A stretch of DNA of 64,000 bases, from assembly GCF_026262505.1 (NCBI RefSeq), contig NC_067206.1:14008205-14072204 (forward strand), read 5' to 3'. Under the pieces are notes generated by a model that saw nothing but the letters and a program-made list of their open reading frames with translations, did no database searches and was not told where the DNA came from. Shown here in pieces: positions 43,634 to 53,664 of this stretch (the first letter of the stretch is position 1; each line of letters begins with the position of its first letter). The position numbers and the translations under genes were made by a program. Source of the stretch: Trichomonas vaginalis G3 (Eukaryota; Parabasalia; Trichomonadida; Trichomonadidae).

Positions 43634-44146
43634 TTGATAATTGACATTTTTATTACGATTAAAAATATGGTAAAGCGTTATTTTCCAGTGATAAATAAAA
43701 CTAGGATAAGATTACCTCAAGAATTCATAAATTCAACGAATAAGAAATTCATTCATGTTATAAATTTTAGTGTTTTCAGAAAATATGAGTCAATGTCATA
43801 TTCATCAACAGGTTATATTTCACTTCATTCAAATTTAGTTCAATCAAACCCATATAATGACCATTTCATAAGATTTTCAGATGGTATTAAAAATGTAATT
43901 GATAGATTAAAATATGAACAGATTGACAATATCGAATTTTTGGAATTTTGGTTTAAATATCCTGATGGAAAAAAGATTGAAGTTAAAGATAAAGCTGATA
44001 CTATAACAAAAACAATTACAATGACCGATCCAGATAGTGGGGAACAAAAAGAAATAAAACAAACGATAGAAACTGGTGAAAGGTCAATTATTATTGATTA
44101 TGATTCAAAGGATTATTATTCAATAATGTTAATGCTTGAATATTAA
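43634..44146 (+). CDS. Maverick 1 candidate minor capsid (penton-like) protein, up to 170 aa
   Basis: Plus-strand frame; the better start is probably the ATG at 43667 (MVKRYFPVINKTRIRLPQEF). The protein is beta-rich with NKKFIHVINFSVFRKYESMS, then YPDGKKIEVKDK and alternating hydrophobic strands. The arrangement (short N-terminal strand, then NKKFI-type strand and a Ser/Tyr-rich loop) is like the protein starting at 63454 in the second Maverick (EEKYIGITSMYITRAF). A single jelly-roll minor capsid would fit but cannot be shown by eye. Confidence 0.4.
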   Translation: MIIDIFITIKNMVKRYFPVINKTRIRLPQEFINSTNKKFIHVINFSVFRKYESMSYSSTGYISLHSNLVQSNPYNDHFIRFSDGIKNVIDRLKYEQIDNIEFLEFWFKYPDGKKIEVKDKADTITKTITMTDPDSGEQKEIKQTIETGERSIIIDYDSKDYYSIMLMLEY

Positions 44147-44838
44147 ATGGCCTTAACAAAGAATTTTTCAAGTGATATTTTATATTCATCAACTATTTTA
44201 TTATAAATATCATTATATGTTAAATGAAGTTCAGTTGTTGTTCCGTTCTTTGATATCTTAATTGTGCTAATATCCTTTATAGGATTTATTTTTGCAACTG
44301 TTCCGCAGCATGAAACCTCATCATCTATGAAAAATTGAATCTTAACGTCTGAATCTTGAACATCACAAAGAATGGCGATAATGTGAATTAATGATTCATA
44401 AGGTAAAATAATTAAACCGGATTGATCAATTAAATTTATTATTGAATCATAATTATTAATTATTATATCACGGTAAATTTTCATTAATTCTGAATTAATG
44501 TCTATTTTATATGGCGCATTGCGACTGGAATCGTAGATTCCTGGGTTCTCGATGTTTGATGAAAGAGGCGGGGGGTATGTTGGATAAGTGGGAATTTCAA
44601 CAGGTTCTTTACCGGGTTCAGATAAAATGATTGGGTCTCCATCTTCTTTATTTTCCTCCTCCTTTTTCGGTAAGTCACGAGTTAATAAATTTGGTTGAGT
44701 TGCTGACCTTGTTAATTCAGGACTAACATTAACTTTAACATTTTGAATAATTCGTGATTTATCATCATTTACGTTATAACCAACCGTAATCTCTGCTTTT
44801 GCGTTAGTGTTCTTTTGACTAGTGAAACGTCTTCTCAT
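44143..44838 (-). CDS. Maverick 1 unknown protein, 231 aa
   Basis: Starts MRRRFTSQKNTNAKAEITVG. A basic N-terminus, a proline-rich centre (EPVEIPTYPTYPPPLSSN) and a C-terminal alpha/beta domain (about 110-231) with YESLIHIIAILCDVQDSD. It overlaps the end of the convergent plus-strand gene by 4 bases. Not recognised; position in the virion block suggests a structural or assembly role. Confidence 0.6.
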   Translation of the reverse strand: MRRRFTSQKNTNAKAEITVGYNVNDDKSRIIQNVKVNVSPELTRSATQPNLLTRDLPKKEEENKEDGDPIILSEPGKEPVEIPTYPTYPPPLSSNIENPGIYDSSRNAPYKIDINSELMKIYRDIIINNYDSIINLIDQSGLIILPYESLIHIIAILCDVQDSDVKIQFFIDDEVSCCGTVAKINPIKDISTIKISKNGTTTELHLTYNDIYNKIVDEYKISLEKFFVKAI

Positions 44839-44921
44839 TTATAATCGAATAAAAAAAGAAAAATATATTTAAAGTTTTATTTAGTTGTTACGGTAATATC
44901 CCAAGGTTCATCCTTGTTTGC

Positions 44922-45820
44922 TTATACTTTCTTTGTAACTGCACCAATTATGTTATTGATATTGCTTTGAGTTTCTTCCAGTCTTATTTTATCATTTACA
45001 ATATCTTTAATCATTTCATTACATGCATTCTTAAAACCATCTGATTTTTCTAATTTACGTCTATCACTTTCTTTAATTAAATCAAAGTTATAACCTTGTT
45101 GAGAATAAAGTGGTTTCTTTATCAATTCCTTGAACGCTTCTGAAAGTGAAGATGAAGAAATTCTTGCCACTTGAATTGGTTTAAATTCTGCTTTCATTGC
45201 TTCTTTCTGTTCATTGAACACTGGATCGAATAAAGCAACTTTAAAGAATTTCTTAGCTGAAATTTCAGGTCTAATATTTGCATATTGACCATCAAACTGA
45301 TTAACATATCGTGGTAATCCATCCGGTCCCTCTTCAACAGCATTTAATTTTCATTGAAATAAGAATATGGAATAAGATGGTATGAATACATTGGACCATT
45401 TTCACCTTCTCCAATGTATTGTTTAACAGCTTTTCCATTTTCATCAAATTGCATAGGATAACATTCATTATATGCTTTACGTTTAGGATAATCCGTCATT
45501 GTTAATTTATACCATTTATGACTTTAATATTTCCTTGACCATCAGTAACGAAAACTTCATTTATACCATCAGGCTTTCCATTTGGTCCTGTAATGTCTGC
45601 TTCATGTGCTTCCCAATTTGGTCCATGACGTTTGGCATATGCTTGAGCTTCTGGTAATGTTAAAACGTTTCTCATTTGTTTAACATCCCTTTTGAAGACC
45701 GGCAACAATGTGGACTAATTCTTTCATTCCGTCTGGAACTTTCATAGTTCTATTATATGCACCCTTTTTGTTTGTCCCTTGTTTTAATGGAACCTGTAGA
45801 AGATTTGCTATTTCTGTCAT
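44922..45820 (-). pseudogene. Maverick 1 unknown region, virion block
   Basis: Minus-strand coding remains with lysine- and glutamate-rich helical stretches (FKELIKKPLYSQQG, IVNDKIRLEETQSNINN) and a start [15 protein letters not shown]. Not recognised. It is broken, and its original extent is judged from the AT-rich leaders on either side. Confidence 0.5.
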
Positions 45821-45860
45821 GTTTAATTATAAATAAAAAATAAAAATTAATTATAAAAAG

Positions 45861-46670
45861 TTAATCAAATTTAATGGAACCTTTATTTAAATCAACTATT
45901 ATTTTTCCATGTTCACCTAATTGTTGATATTGTGTGTAAAGTTCATTAATGCTCATTGGTAAATTCACTTGATAAAGCATAACGTTCAACTGTTGACGAC
46001 TAAACCCACTGAAAATGAAAAGTGTTGATAGATTTGATTTAATGTTTGTGCTTAATGCTTTGAAGTATTGAACAGCCATGAAGAATGAACACTGAATGTG
46101 TCGACATTGAGTTAATAATTGATTAAAATATGATTTCTCATTAGTTATTAGTTTTGATTTCACGCATCATCTAGAAAAATTAGTGAATGCAAAAATTCTC
46201 TATCAAAATTTGAAATAGAAAGTGTTTCAAATAATTCATCCCTTGTTTATCAATAATTTTATCCTCTAATCCTTGCTTCTTGATTGTATTATATAATTCT
46301 TTATACATTAAAAAGTTTTTTAAATAATCTTCTGCTTCTTCTTGTGATAAATAAATAATTGGAATTTTGATTAAATGCTTTAAAGATTCAAATGTATCAT
46401 CTGAAGGTGAACCTGAACGGTTGATATAAATTAACACATGTGAATGGGGGAAGTGTTAGCAATAATGATAATTTGTTTTAATATCGTTAATGTTTTACCT
46501 TTATTTGTTTACCAATTGCTGCAGTGATTGAATTTAAGTAACATTCAGAATATGGAATTTTCATTAATTTTTCCTTAGATAGAGCATTTCTATTATCACT
46601 CAATGCTTCATTAATCATATCATCTATGTAGTATTATATACTCTGTTAATTCTTCAGAATTGAAATCCAT
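45861..46670 (-). pseudogene. Maverick 1 genome-packaging ATPase (A32/FtsK-like) region
   Basis: The C-terminal part QCRHIQCSFFMAVQYFKAL, then LSTLFIFSGFSRQQL, is characteristic of the A32-like packaging ATPases of Polintons, virophages and large DNA viruses (the sensor region with a conserved Q and the arm following it). A GKT-containing Walker A remnant lies near 46,480. The enzyme would pump DNA into capsids. The region is broken. Neighbour of the capsid gene, as usual in Polintons. Confidence 0.8.
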
Positions 46671-46834
46671 TTAATCAAAAATAAATTTATAATTTTAAAC
46701 ATTTCTATTCATCAATATTTCATCATATGAACTTCTATACTGTGGTGGTGTACCTGTTGGATGATATTTCAAACCTTCATCCGGTGTCCATGTCCAATAC
46801 GTAGTCCTAGTAAACCAAACCTGAGGAGGATTTG

Positions 46835-48334
46835 TCACTTTGAACAGTAAGTGTCATTTTCACCCTGAATGATTGGATAAGCTTTCACTTGTACTGTAAC
46901 TTGTGAGTTGAAAGTTTCTAATCCATCAAAGAATATACCCGCTCCATCACGTTGAACTGGAATAGTGCATAAGAATGAAGTTTGGTCTTTCCATGTTCTA
47001 GCTAATGGCGTGCCATTATCATCATTCAGTGGTCTAGTTAATGAGTCCTCGTATTCTTCTGTGCATTCATTCACTCCATCTAAATCAGAAGCTTGAAGCA
47101 TACGTGTAAAGAATATGTCGCCCACTGTGGTCATCGCTTGATCGGGGAAGTTTCTGGAATCTATAGTGACCTGAAGACCTCGAAGCATTGGATTTTCTAA
47201 AACTGTTCTTTGCATTGCATTCTTCGGAAATGTTAACACAACATCTGTAACATTATGAAGAGCGTATGAGAAATCTGAGCTGATACCTTCAGGAGTGATG
47301 CAACCTCCATTTAGTGAACGAACGTCAATATGTTGAGCTGGAATCATGAATGGATCTTCCTTACTGAATAAACGTGGTATTGCTTTAACTGATTCTTCAA
47401 TTAAACCGTATCCTGGTGTAATGCATTTATCCTCTAAAACTTCCATCTTTGTGCATGAAATAATAACGTCATCAACTGTTGCGTCAGCAGATGTAGCGGC
47501 TAAGCTTGTAATTAATTTGGCAGGAAGTCCGATTTGTTGGAATTTGCGATCATATTTATAAACATGATTCATAATCTTTTCATAATTTTCATCAGTTATC
47601 TTTTCATAAACGTAATTTTGTAAATCAGCAACTCTTAACGGGTCAACCTGACAAAATACTAAAGTATCCCTGAAAACATAATATTTAAGAATGATTTCAC
47701 CAAATGATTTAGGATAATCATCGAACGCCTGAAATGCTAACAAATCATTTACCGGAATAATCATATCAAAAGTGATATCAACTTCTTCATTTGCTTTCTT
47801 GAAAACTTCTGAAGGGTCAATATATTTACCACATACTGAGTTATCATATTTTTGAACATTATTATATAACGAATGAACAAACTTTTTAACTTTCCTTTCT
47901 GATTTTGGTTTATATGTTGCAAATGCGAAAGATTCACGGGCGCAATCCATCTGAAGATAACCGGCATCACCTCTTTCGGTTTCTACTTCTAATTGTTTAA
48001 AGCTTTGATTTGATGATTTGTAACCAACGAATAAACGCATGCATTTAAAAGCGGCATCACATGTGAAAGCTTTATTTGAAACTAGAGTTGCTTTAACTTT
48101 GCGTTTAATATATGTGTCACCTAATTGGTTCACATCATGAGCCGGATTTGTAATTCTTAAATGAGTTTGTTTATCATCAAAATATGGAGCATCAGAGTCA
48201 TAGCATGAACTTTCAAGTTCTCTATAATATCTTCTACCGTCATTCTTTGCGAATATTTCATTTATCTTTTCGAATGAATGAAACACATTTCCATTAATCG
48301 GTTTAGTGTTTGGCACCAAATAGTTAGTCGTCAT
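46835..48334 (-). CDS. Maverick 1 major capsid protein (double jelly-roll type)
   Basis: A long open frame of 499 codons beginning MTTNYLVPNTKPINGNVF. Composition and pattern are beta-rich with few long helices (FAFATYKPKSERKVKKF, VVLTFPKNAMQRTVLENPML, VTVQVKAYPIIQGEND), as in Polinton major capsid proteins with two jelly rolls. Position beside the packaging ATPase and the small amphipathic peptides supports this. The best-preserved large frame of the element. Confidence 0.78.
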   Translation of the reverse strand: MTTNYLVPNTKPINGNVFHSFEKINEIFAKNDGRRYYRELESSCYDSDAPYFDDKQTHLRITNPAHDVNQLGDTYIKRKVKATLVSNKAFTCDAAFKCMRLFVGYKSSNQSFKQLEVETERGDAGYLQMDCARESFAFATYKPKSERKVKKFVHSLYNNVQKYDNSVCGKYIDPSEVFKKANEEVDITFDMIIPVNDLLAFQAFDDYPKSFGEIILKYYVFRDTLVFCQVDPLRVADLQNYVYEKITDENYEKIMNHVYKYDRKFQQIGLPAKLITSLAATSADATVDDVIISCTKMEVLEDKCITPGYGLIEESVKAIPRLFSKEDPFMIPAQHIDVRSLNGGCITPEGISSDFSYALHNVTDVVLTFPKNAMQRTVLENPMLRGLQVTIDSRNFPDQAMTTVGDIFFTRMLQASDLDGVNECTEEYEDSLTRPLNDDNGTPLARTWKDQTSFLCTIPVQRDGAGIFFDGLETFNSQVTVQVKAYPIIQGENDTYCSK

Positions 48335-48403
48335 TTATTAATAAATAAAAAATCAAAATTAAAAGATGAAAATGAATTTTTAATTTTAATGAAATAATCA
48401 ACT

Positions 48404-48571
48404 ATGGCTGCAGGTATATTTTAAGAAACTGTGGAATAAAGTAAAAAGAGGAGCGCATAAAGTTTGGGAAACAATGAAGAAAGGAGCAAATTGGATATTT
48501 AAGAATAAAGAAGCAATTAGTGACGTTGCTGAATCAATAACACCAAAAGCCGCCCCAATAAGAGAAATTTA
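48404..48571 (+). pseudogene. Degenerate second copy of the small amphipathic peptide
   Basis: The DNA begins with ATGGCTGCAGG and encodes similar amphipathic, tryptophan- and lysine-rich segments to the peptide at 48640-48873 (KKLWN-, GAHKVWETMKKGANW-like), but on the opposite strand. It is decayed. It implies an old duplication and inversion of this small virion gene. Confidence 0.5.
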
Positions 48572-48639
48572 AATAAAGGAGAAAAAGTTTATCAAAGACT
48601 TCAACCGATACTAAGATAAAAATAATATTTATTTTTCCA

Positions 48640-48873
48640 CTATCTACCTCCTATTTTATTAAGTATTCCTTCAGCTATTCCACCAATTGCGTTACCTGCT
48701 TGTGCTCCCATCGCCGGATTACCTGCTTTAGTACCTAATACTCCACCTATGATAGTTCCTGCCGTTTTCGCTACTGGTGCCAAAAAGTTTGCAACGGGTT
48801 TAATATTTTTATGAACCCAACCTGCAGCTTTCTTAATTCCATCCCATAATTTTTTAAAGAATCCTGCCGCCAT
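48640..48873 (-). CDS. Maverick 1 small amphipathic virion peptide, 77 aa
   Basis: Starts MAAGFFKKLWDGIKKAAG, a strongly amphipathic basic helix with tryptophans. A glycine/alanine-rich hydrophobic tail follows (VAKTAGTIIGGVLGTKAG, then AGNAIGGIAEGILNK). Such peptides recall the small core or membrane-active minor proteins (pX/pVI type) of adenoviruses and related elements. A membrane-lytic or DNA-condensing role is a reasonable inference only. Confidence 0.6.
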   Translation of the reverse strand: MAAGFFKKLWDGIKKAAGWVHKNIKPVANFLAPVAKTAGTIIGGVLGTKAGNPAMGAQAGNAIGGIAEGILNKIGGR

Positions 48874-48939
48874 TTCTGATTTAATATTAATTAAAAAATA
48901 TATTTCATCACTTATATTCTAATTTTTATTTAATGATAA

Positions 48940-49311
48940 ATGAAACCGATTTTAAAAATAAATGAAACAGAGGAGGAAGAAAGTGAAAATGTTCAACAAA
49001 AAATAAACGTTGTTAAACCAATTACTGAAATAAAAATTTTTTCATCTGTTGAAGAATTTAATGACTATTATGCTAATAATAAAAAATTATTTGAAGAATT
49101 GACAACATGTAAATTGAATAAAATGTTTAAAGTTGATGGATTCAAAATTTCAAAAATAAAAGGGGTGGTTAGTTTGAAATCTATTCCTCAATCAAGAATC
49201 ACCTCATTAATGAAAATAGATGATTTAACAAAAAGAATAGAAATTATTGAAGAAAGAATGAATCAAATAATTGATTTCATAAATCATGACTCGTTGAGCC
49301 CGGGTCCTTAA
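48940..49311 (+). CDS. Maverick 1 unknown protein, 123 aa
   Basis: Starts MKPILKINETEEEESENVQ. An acidic N-terminus, a compact middle (FSSVEEFNDYYANNKKLFEE, then TTCKLNKMFKVDGFKISKIK) that could be a small DNA-binding or helix-turn-helix domain, and a C-terminal coiled coil (LTKRIEIIEERMNQIIDFI). Overlaps its convergent neighbour by 4 bases. Not recognised. Confidence 0.55.
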   Translation: MKPILKINETEEEESENVQQKINVVKPITEIKIFSSVEEFNDYYANNKKLFEELTTCKLNKMFKVDGFKISKIKGVVSLKSIPQSRITSLMKIDDLTKRIEIIEERMNQIIDFINHDSLSPGP

Positions 49312-49787
49312 AGCCCATCACTGAGTTCAAGGTTATATTCATCAAATATTTCATTATTAAATGCAACTTCTGCTAGTTTATTTATTTTTTCAATACGATC
49401 ATTTGAAAGTCTATCGTTTAATTTTTTCTGAAGTTTTTCATTTTCTAGTTCTGAAACTTTATTTGGATGATATTTAAACCCGTTAAATTCTTTTTCCTCA
49501 GTTTTGATCATTAATTTACAAAGAACTTTTGTGGTTGGAATTCGTTTAAACCATTTATCATTAATATTTGTTATAAATTCAATATTCGGAATTAATTCCC
49601 AAATTTTTGCATTTTCAATTAATTTATTATCAAATGCAAAAGCAATAGGTTTAATATTAAACTTACCTTTATAATATAAACTTTCTACATAATCATCGAA
49701 ATAAACATCTACTTGTTTAACATTTTCAAGAATTGGTGAAAGAGCATCCATTAATTGATTGACGGTTACGAATCTTGATCCACTCAT
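49308..49787 (-). CDS. Maverick 1 unknown protein, 159 aa, next to right end
   Basis: Starts MSGSRFVTVNQLMDALSP, directly inside the right terminal repeat. Alpha/beta composition (VDVYFDDYVESLYY, KPIAFAFDNKLIENAKIWEL) with a helical C-terminus (NDRIEKINKLAEVAFNNEIF). Not recognised. Being the outermost gene, it could be regulatory or linked to the terminus. Confidence 0.55.
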   Translation of the reverse strand: MSGSRFVTVNQLMDALSPILENVKQVDVYFDDYVESLYYKGKFNIKPIAFAFDNKLIENAKIWELIPNIEFITNINDKWFKRIPTTKVLCKLMIKTEEKEFNGFKYHPNKVSELENEKLQKKLNDRLSNDRIEKINKLAEVAFNNEIFDEYNLELSDGL

Positions 49788-49807
49788 TTTCTTACGAATT
49801 AAAAAAA

Positions 49808-50012
49808 TAAAAAAAATAAATTTAACTTAGTTTTAATTTTACGTAAGAAGTCAATTTTTTAAATCTTGATTTATTCAAAAACGTAAGAATAAAAACCGTA
49901 AGAATCATACATTTTTTACTTCATATGTTAAAAAAATGATACAAAATCGTTCAATATTGTATGAATTCTTACGTTTACAAAAAAAGTCACACAACCCGCA
50001 TCATATACTACT
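49808..50012 (-). repeat. Maverick 1 right terminal inverted repeat
   Basis: Mirror of 30474-30684 and ends ...ATATACTACT, followed by the AATTAA target duplication at 50013-50018. Differences from the left copy are limited to run lengths of A/T. Confidence 0.95.
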
Positions 50013-50205
50013 AATTAATTAAGGCACCCTCATTACATATATAACTTTGGGCTTCAAATTTTTATTATTGGCCGAGTTTGAAAAAATCATGAAAAAATCA
50101 ACTTTTTAAAATTGAACTTGAGGAAAAATTTTTCAGCATTTTTTGATCGATAAAGGTATTTTTTCTTCTTATCAATACATTGGTACACATATACCCCTGC
50201 TATTT

Positions 50206-51375
50206 GATGAATGTATTAGATAAACTTATTGAAAACTTTGATCAAGCGCATTCAATTTATAATACTAATAAAGAGTCATTCACAGAAGATGATATAAGAA
50301 GACACATATTTATTTGTCTTGTGACTGGCATAGGTTTCGAAAAATACGCCGAGATTATGGCATACAATAATATTCATATTCCTTCAGTTAGTACACTTTT
50401 TGAAAGACAGCATATTTATGGAAATGTTATTGAAGATTATGTTTTAGCGAAAATTCAAGAACTGAAAGATCGGTTTGTTGCAGATGATGATGATATATAT
50501 GCATATGATGCTGCTTTTTCTGGAAGACGTGGAGCAAAGCAAGCATGTGGAAATATTGCAGATGTCAAGCATAATTTTATTTGTGAAATTGGTATTGCTG
50601 TCAAGGATGAATCTCTTGCTGGTAAATTCAAAACAGTAATTGCTCTTCCACCTGATGCACCTTCATCTATGTTGGAAAACAATATTCTTCGAAAGCTTTT
50701 AGAAACTGATACCATGCAATCTGCATAGGGATCTGTTTGTGATGAAAACTCCAAAGTTGCTAACAAATTAGGTGAAGCAGGAGTACAAGCAATGATCTTT
50801 CGAGATGTCAATCATAGTATTATTAATGCATTTAATAAGATAAAAAAAGAACAATCACTACTTTTAATACATTTTCGAAGCATTCTCAATAATCTGGAAC
50901 TTGATCTAGAGCTCAAAATAATAAAATGGAAAGGTCTGAAAGTATTATATAAGAATCATGAAAGTATTGAGTCAATGTCAAAGGATATTGATGCTATCGC
51001 GCCCCTATTTTATTTTTTTCATCCCGTTTTCACACAAATTTCAATGAAGCGTATCACGCTCTCAAATCACGACCTGTAGCAAAGGATTGCCCTTGGACAA
51101 TTGGATTTGTTATACGTTGTTTAGTTGCTGTTCCTGCATACAATCATAGCAACTGAAAATCTCTACTTAGAGAATGTCTTCGTGTCGATGTTTCTCAATA
51201 CAGTCTGACAAACAAAACTCGAATTGCAAGCATTGAGAAGCGCTCAGAAAAAGACAGGGCAAGAGCGCAGTCTACGGCATACAAATCAACGCATATTGAA
51301 ATACTGAAGGAAAAGCTTGTTATGAAGCAAAAGCAGAAAGAAACTGTACTTGATTACAAGTCAACGGGGATCTGA
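50206..51375 (+). pseudogene. Decayed DDE-type transposase, family unsure (Kolobok-like?)
   Basis: The best-preserved part (50206-50728, beginning MNVLDKLIENFDQAHS) reads FICLVTGIGFEKYAEIM, then YAYDAAFSGRRGAKQACG, which resembles the first catalytic Asp region of Kolobok-type transposases (D followed by RRG). Further on, CDENSKVANKLGEAG then FRDVNHSIINAFNKIKK resembles the second Asp with a DxNH motif. The frame is interrupted repeatedly, including a TAG at 50726 and further stops after 51079. No terminal repeats could be assigned. Part of the transposon-rich block to the right of the Maverick. Confidence 0.5.
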
Positions 51376-51399
51376 GAAATCGTCCGAAAAATTAAAATT

Positions 51400-51712
51400 T
51401 GACAGCGAATTGGTCCGAAAAAAATCAATAGTTTTTAAATTGGAACAATCCTTTATAACAAGTGTATAAAAGCATCATAATTATATTGCAGGCTTTTCAT
51501 CTTGTGGAATCCTGCGCTTCGCTTGGAGAGATGGCAAAGAACGTTTTATTAATTCGTGTATATTCCAAATACAAAGATAATAATCATACATCAATAATAA
51601 ACCGTGACTACTCAAGCAGATAATGCCTTATTATAGTAATTTAATACCAAGCTTATGAAGTTATATTGAAATAATGTAAAATATCAACAAATTTTCGGAC
51701 CAATTCGCTGTC
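51400..51712. mobile_element. Small MITE, about 310 bp
   Basis: Inverted ends: GACAGCGAATTGGTCCGAAAA from about 51401 and its complement TTTTCGGACCAATTCGCTGTC ending about 51711. There is no coding capacity. Target duplication is not clear; the flanks AAATTT and AGATTTTT are only similar. It lies between the decayed transposase and the ubiquitin-hydrolase-like relic. Confidence 0.65.
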
Positions 51713-51729
51713 AGATTTTTCACAGCAAA

Positions 51730-52801
51730 AGAAGGATGTCCTCAAGATTGGATGAGCAAAACATGGTTGCTTAAAAGAAATCCAAATCAATTGAATGAAG
51801 AAGATTTTCGATTAGTTTTATATAATTTTCCTTATCTTTATATCAGAGTATATGGAAGCTATGCTGTTACAGTTTTCCCATTTGCTGACACACTTGCAGA
51901 AATGCAATCTAAGGTAGGAAATGATGGTATCTTCAAACATAAGATTCCCGAGCATTATCCGCCATTAAAAGGAATAATTGATATCATGTATGAAACAAAG
52001 ACAGCGATTAATGAAACAGAAAAATCATGAAGAGTCTCATACTTTGTAAAGCCATCACTGAAATGTGAACTCAGTTGTGCATATGATAATGGATATATCA
52101 ATTCTATTATTCAATTATGCACATTTGTTCCACAATTGAATTCATTTTTTAATCATTATAGTCAAGAATGTTTTAATTCTTAAAACCAGAAATATTTTAC
52201 ACAATCAAGTATTCCTTTGAAAGAAAGGCAAGTACTTGGAATTATGAAAGAATTTTATGATCTAATCAATGGTGATTTCACAGAGAAAGGTATGCCACAA
52301 CAATTTCTTGTTTTATACAATGCATTATGTGAAAATTCGGAAGAATTTAAAGATTCAATTGCATTTCTCGAAAATTTATTCGAAATCTATCATATATTGG
52401 ATTCAAGTGTTACAGAATTAAAGGACTTTGAATTATTAAATAAAGCTTTCTATGCGAAAAATCATACAATTTCAATCATATTCGAGGAAGAAAAAATAAT
52501 TGGAATACCAGAGAATTGGCCAGAAATTTTAATTGTCAATTCAATTAAATCAAATAACTATCTTCTTCCTAAGCATTTCTCTGAAAATCCAGAAATTACT
52601 TATCATCCTATTAAGTTCATCATTCAACCATTTATGCAGATTGATGAAATTATATGGTATTTCTTTGATTCAAAGCATTTTGAGATTTGGCCACAAAAAA
52701 AGTCTGCGAAGAGATCAATTAACATGTTAACACAACTCATTTCTACATTATTCATCAGAAAAGAAATAGGTTTTTCCCCAATCAATAACGATTTCGTGTA
52801 A
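51730..52801 (+). pseudogene. Ubiquitin-hydrolase (USP/C19)-like relic
   Basis: Coding remains include WMSKTWLLKRNPNQLNEED, then a stretch around 52,070-52,140 reading AYDNGYINSIIQLCTFVPQ, which resembles the Cys-box neighbourhood of USP enzymes (NxGxTCYLNSxxQ) but without the catalytic Cys. The later frame (52217-52801) has LGIMKEFYDLINGDFTEKG and HPIKFIIQPF, compatible with the rest of such a domain. Interrupted by stops between the frames (52028, about 52180). The call rests on one motif and could be wrong; a transposon-borne protein is the alternative. Confidence 0.3.
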
Positions 52802-52979
52802 ATCACAGAATTTTTGAGTCCGTAACAAATTTGCCCAGTGTCACTTTTTCTAAAAATGATACTTAGGTTTAAATGTCAAAATGGTTTACATGGCAGAAAA
52901 TTGAATAGTTTACAGTGTGTTGTTCAAAGGAATGGGACTAATATTTAAACAATAGTTTCAAAATATATATGTTAATAAT

Positions 52980-53440
52980 TATGATCAGTATAGTGAAGCA
53001 GTGTTATATCTTCAAAGATTTAGTAAGATTCAAATTAGATTATGCAAAAAAAATTTCTAAACTAACAAACAGAGATTTACAATAAATACTCATAATGAAA
53101 TAATTACCATACTGAAGCAGTGTTATATCTTCAAAGATTTAGTAAGATTCAAATTAGATTATGCAAAAAAAATTTCTAAACTAACAAACAGAGATTTACA
53201 ATACGTTCATCAATTTTATAAACAAAGATATACTTACATTATGGATTTAGTATAGTATTCTCATAATAGAGTTATTATTAGAATACTATACTATAGACAA
53301 TTACAATCTTTGCTTAATTAGTACAATGAATTATATTGGTATATAATTCTATTCTAATAGCGTACACTCCTAATATATTTGAGCATTTATTAGAAGATAT
53401 AATAATATAAAATAATTAAATATATTTTTGATTTATAACA
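52980..53440 (+). repeat. MULE left long inverted repeat with tandem units
   Basis: Two tandem copies of a roughly 110-bp unit (GTGAAGCAGTGTTATATC or TGAAGCAGTGTTATATCTTC start, then …AACAAACAGAGATTTACAAT) precede a palindromic stretch with TAGTATAGTATTCTCATAAT. The whole block is mirrored at about 55125-55610, where the unit is also repeated. The outer 160 bp of the left end differs from the right end, so the two ends are not simple mirrors. Confidence 0.85.
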
Positions 53441-53651
53441 TATTCATTAAGTCATTACTCTATTAATTTTTAAATTTACTTTTAATATTTTCAATAATTA
53501 AAAACTAAATTTCATTTCAAACCAAAACCAATCATATTTCAAATAAAGGCCAAACATATCTCAAATTTCGACCACGTTTGATCTCAAAATTAGACCACTC
53601 ATTTATTCAAAATTCAAAATCTTTCAATTTCGATTTTTTCAATATATCACT

Positions 53652-53658
53652 TCATTTC
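53652..53658 (+). promoter_or_regulatory. Initiator-like element of the MULE transposase
   Basis: TCATTTC lies 6 bases before the ATG at 53665, a good trichomonad Initiator. It supports 53665 (MEQDSTVFNLTEL) rather than the upstream in-frame ATG at 53578 as the start. Confidence 0.6.
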
Positions 53659-53664
53659 TCAATA

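Larger units (their letters stand above)
30474..50012. mobile_element. Maverick/Polinton element, complete ends, broken (19.5 kb)
   Basis: The 19,539-bp element begins and ends with AGTAGTATATGATGC in inverted orientation and is flanked by the 6-bp target duplication AATTAA (30468-30473 and 50013-50018). Parts, left to right: unknown protein, protein-primed family B DNA polymerase, integrase, small unknowns, primase-helicase, fibre, several unknowns, packaging ATPase, major capsid protein, small amphipathic peptides and unknowns. The left third is on the plus strand, most of the rest on the minus strand. The two ends are almost identical, so the insertion is young in evolutionary terms. Nevertheless it is broken, with roughly a dozen or more breaks across the polymerase, integrase, primase, fibre and ATPase regions. 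Mavericks are abundant in T. vaginalis. Confidence 0.95.

Noticed and set aside
46680-46834. Possible separate small gene between the capsid and the packaging ATPase
   Set aside because: Too short and without its own start context; not listed as an independent gene.
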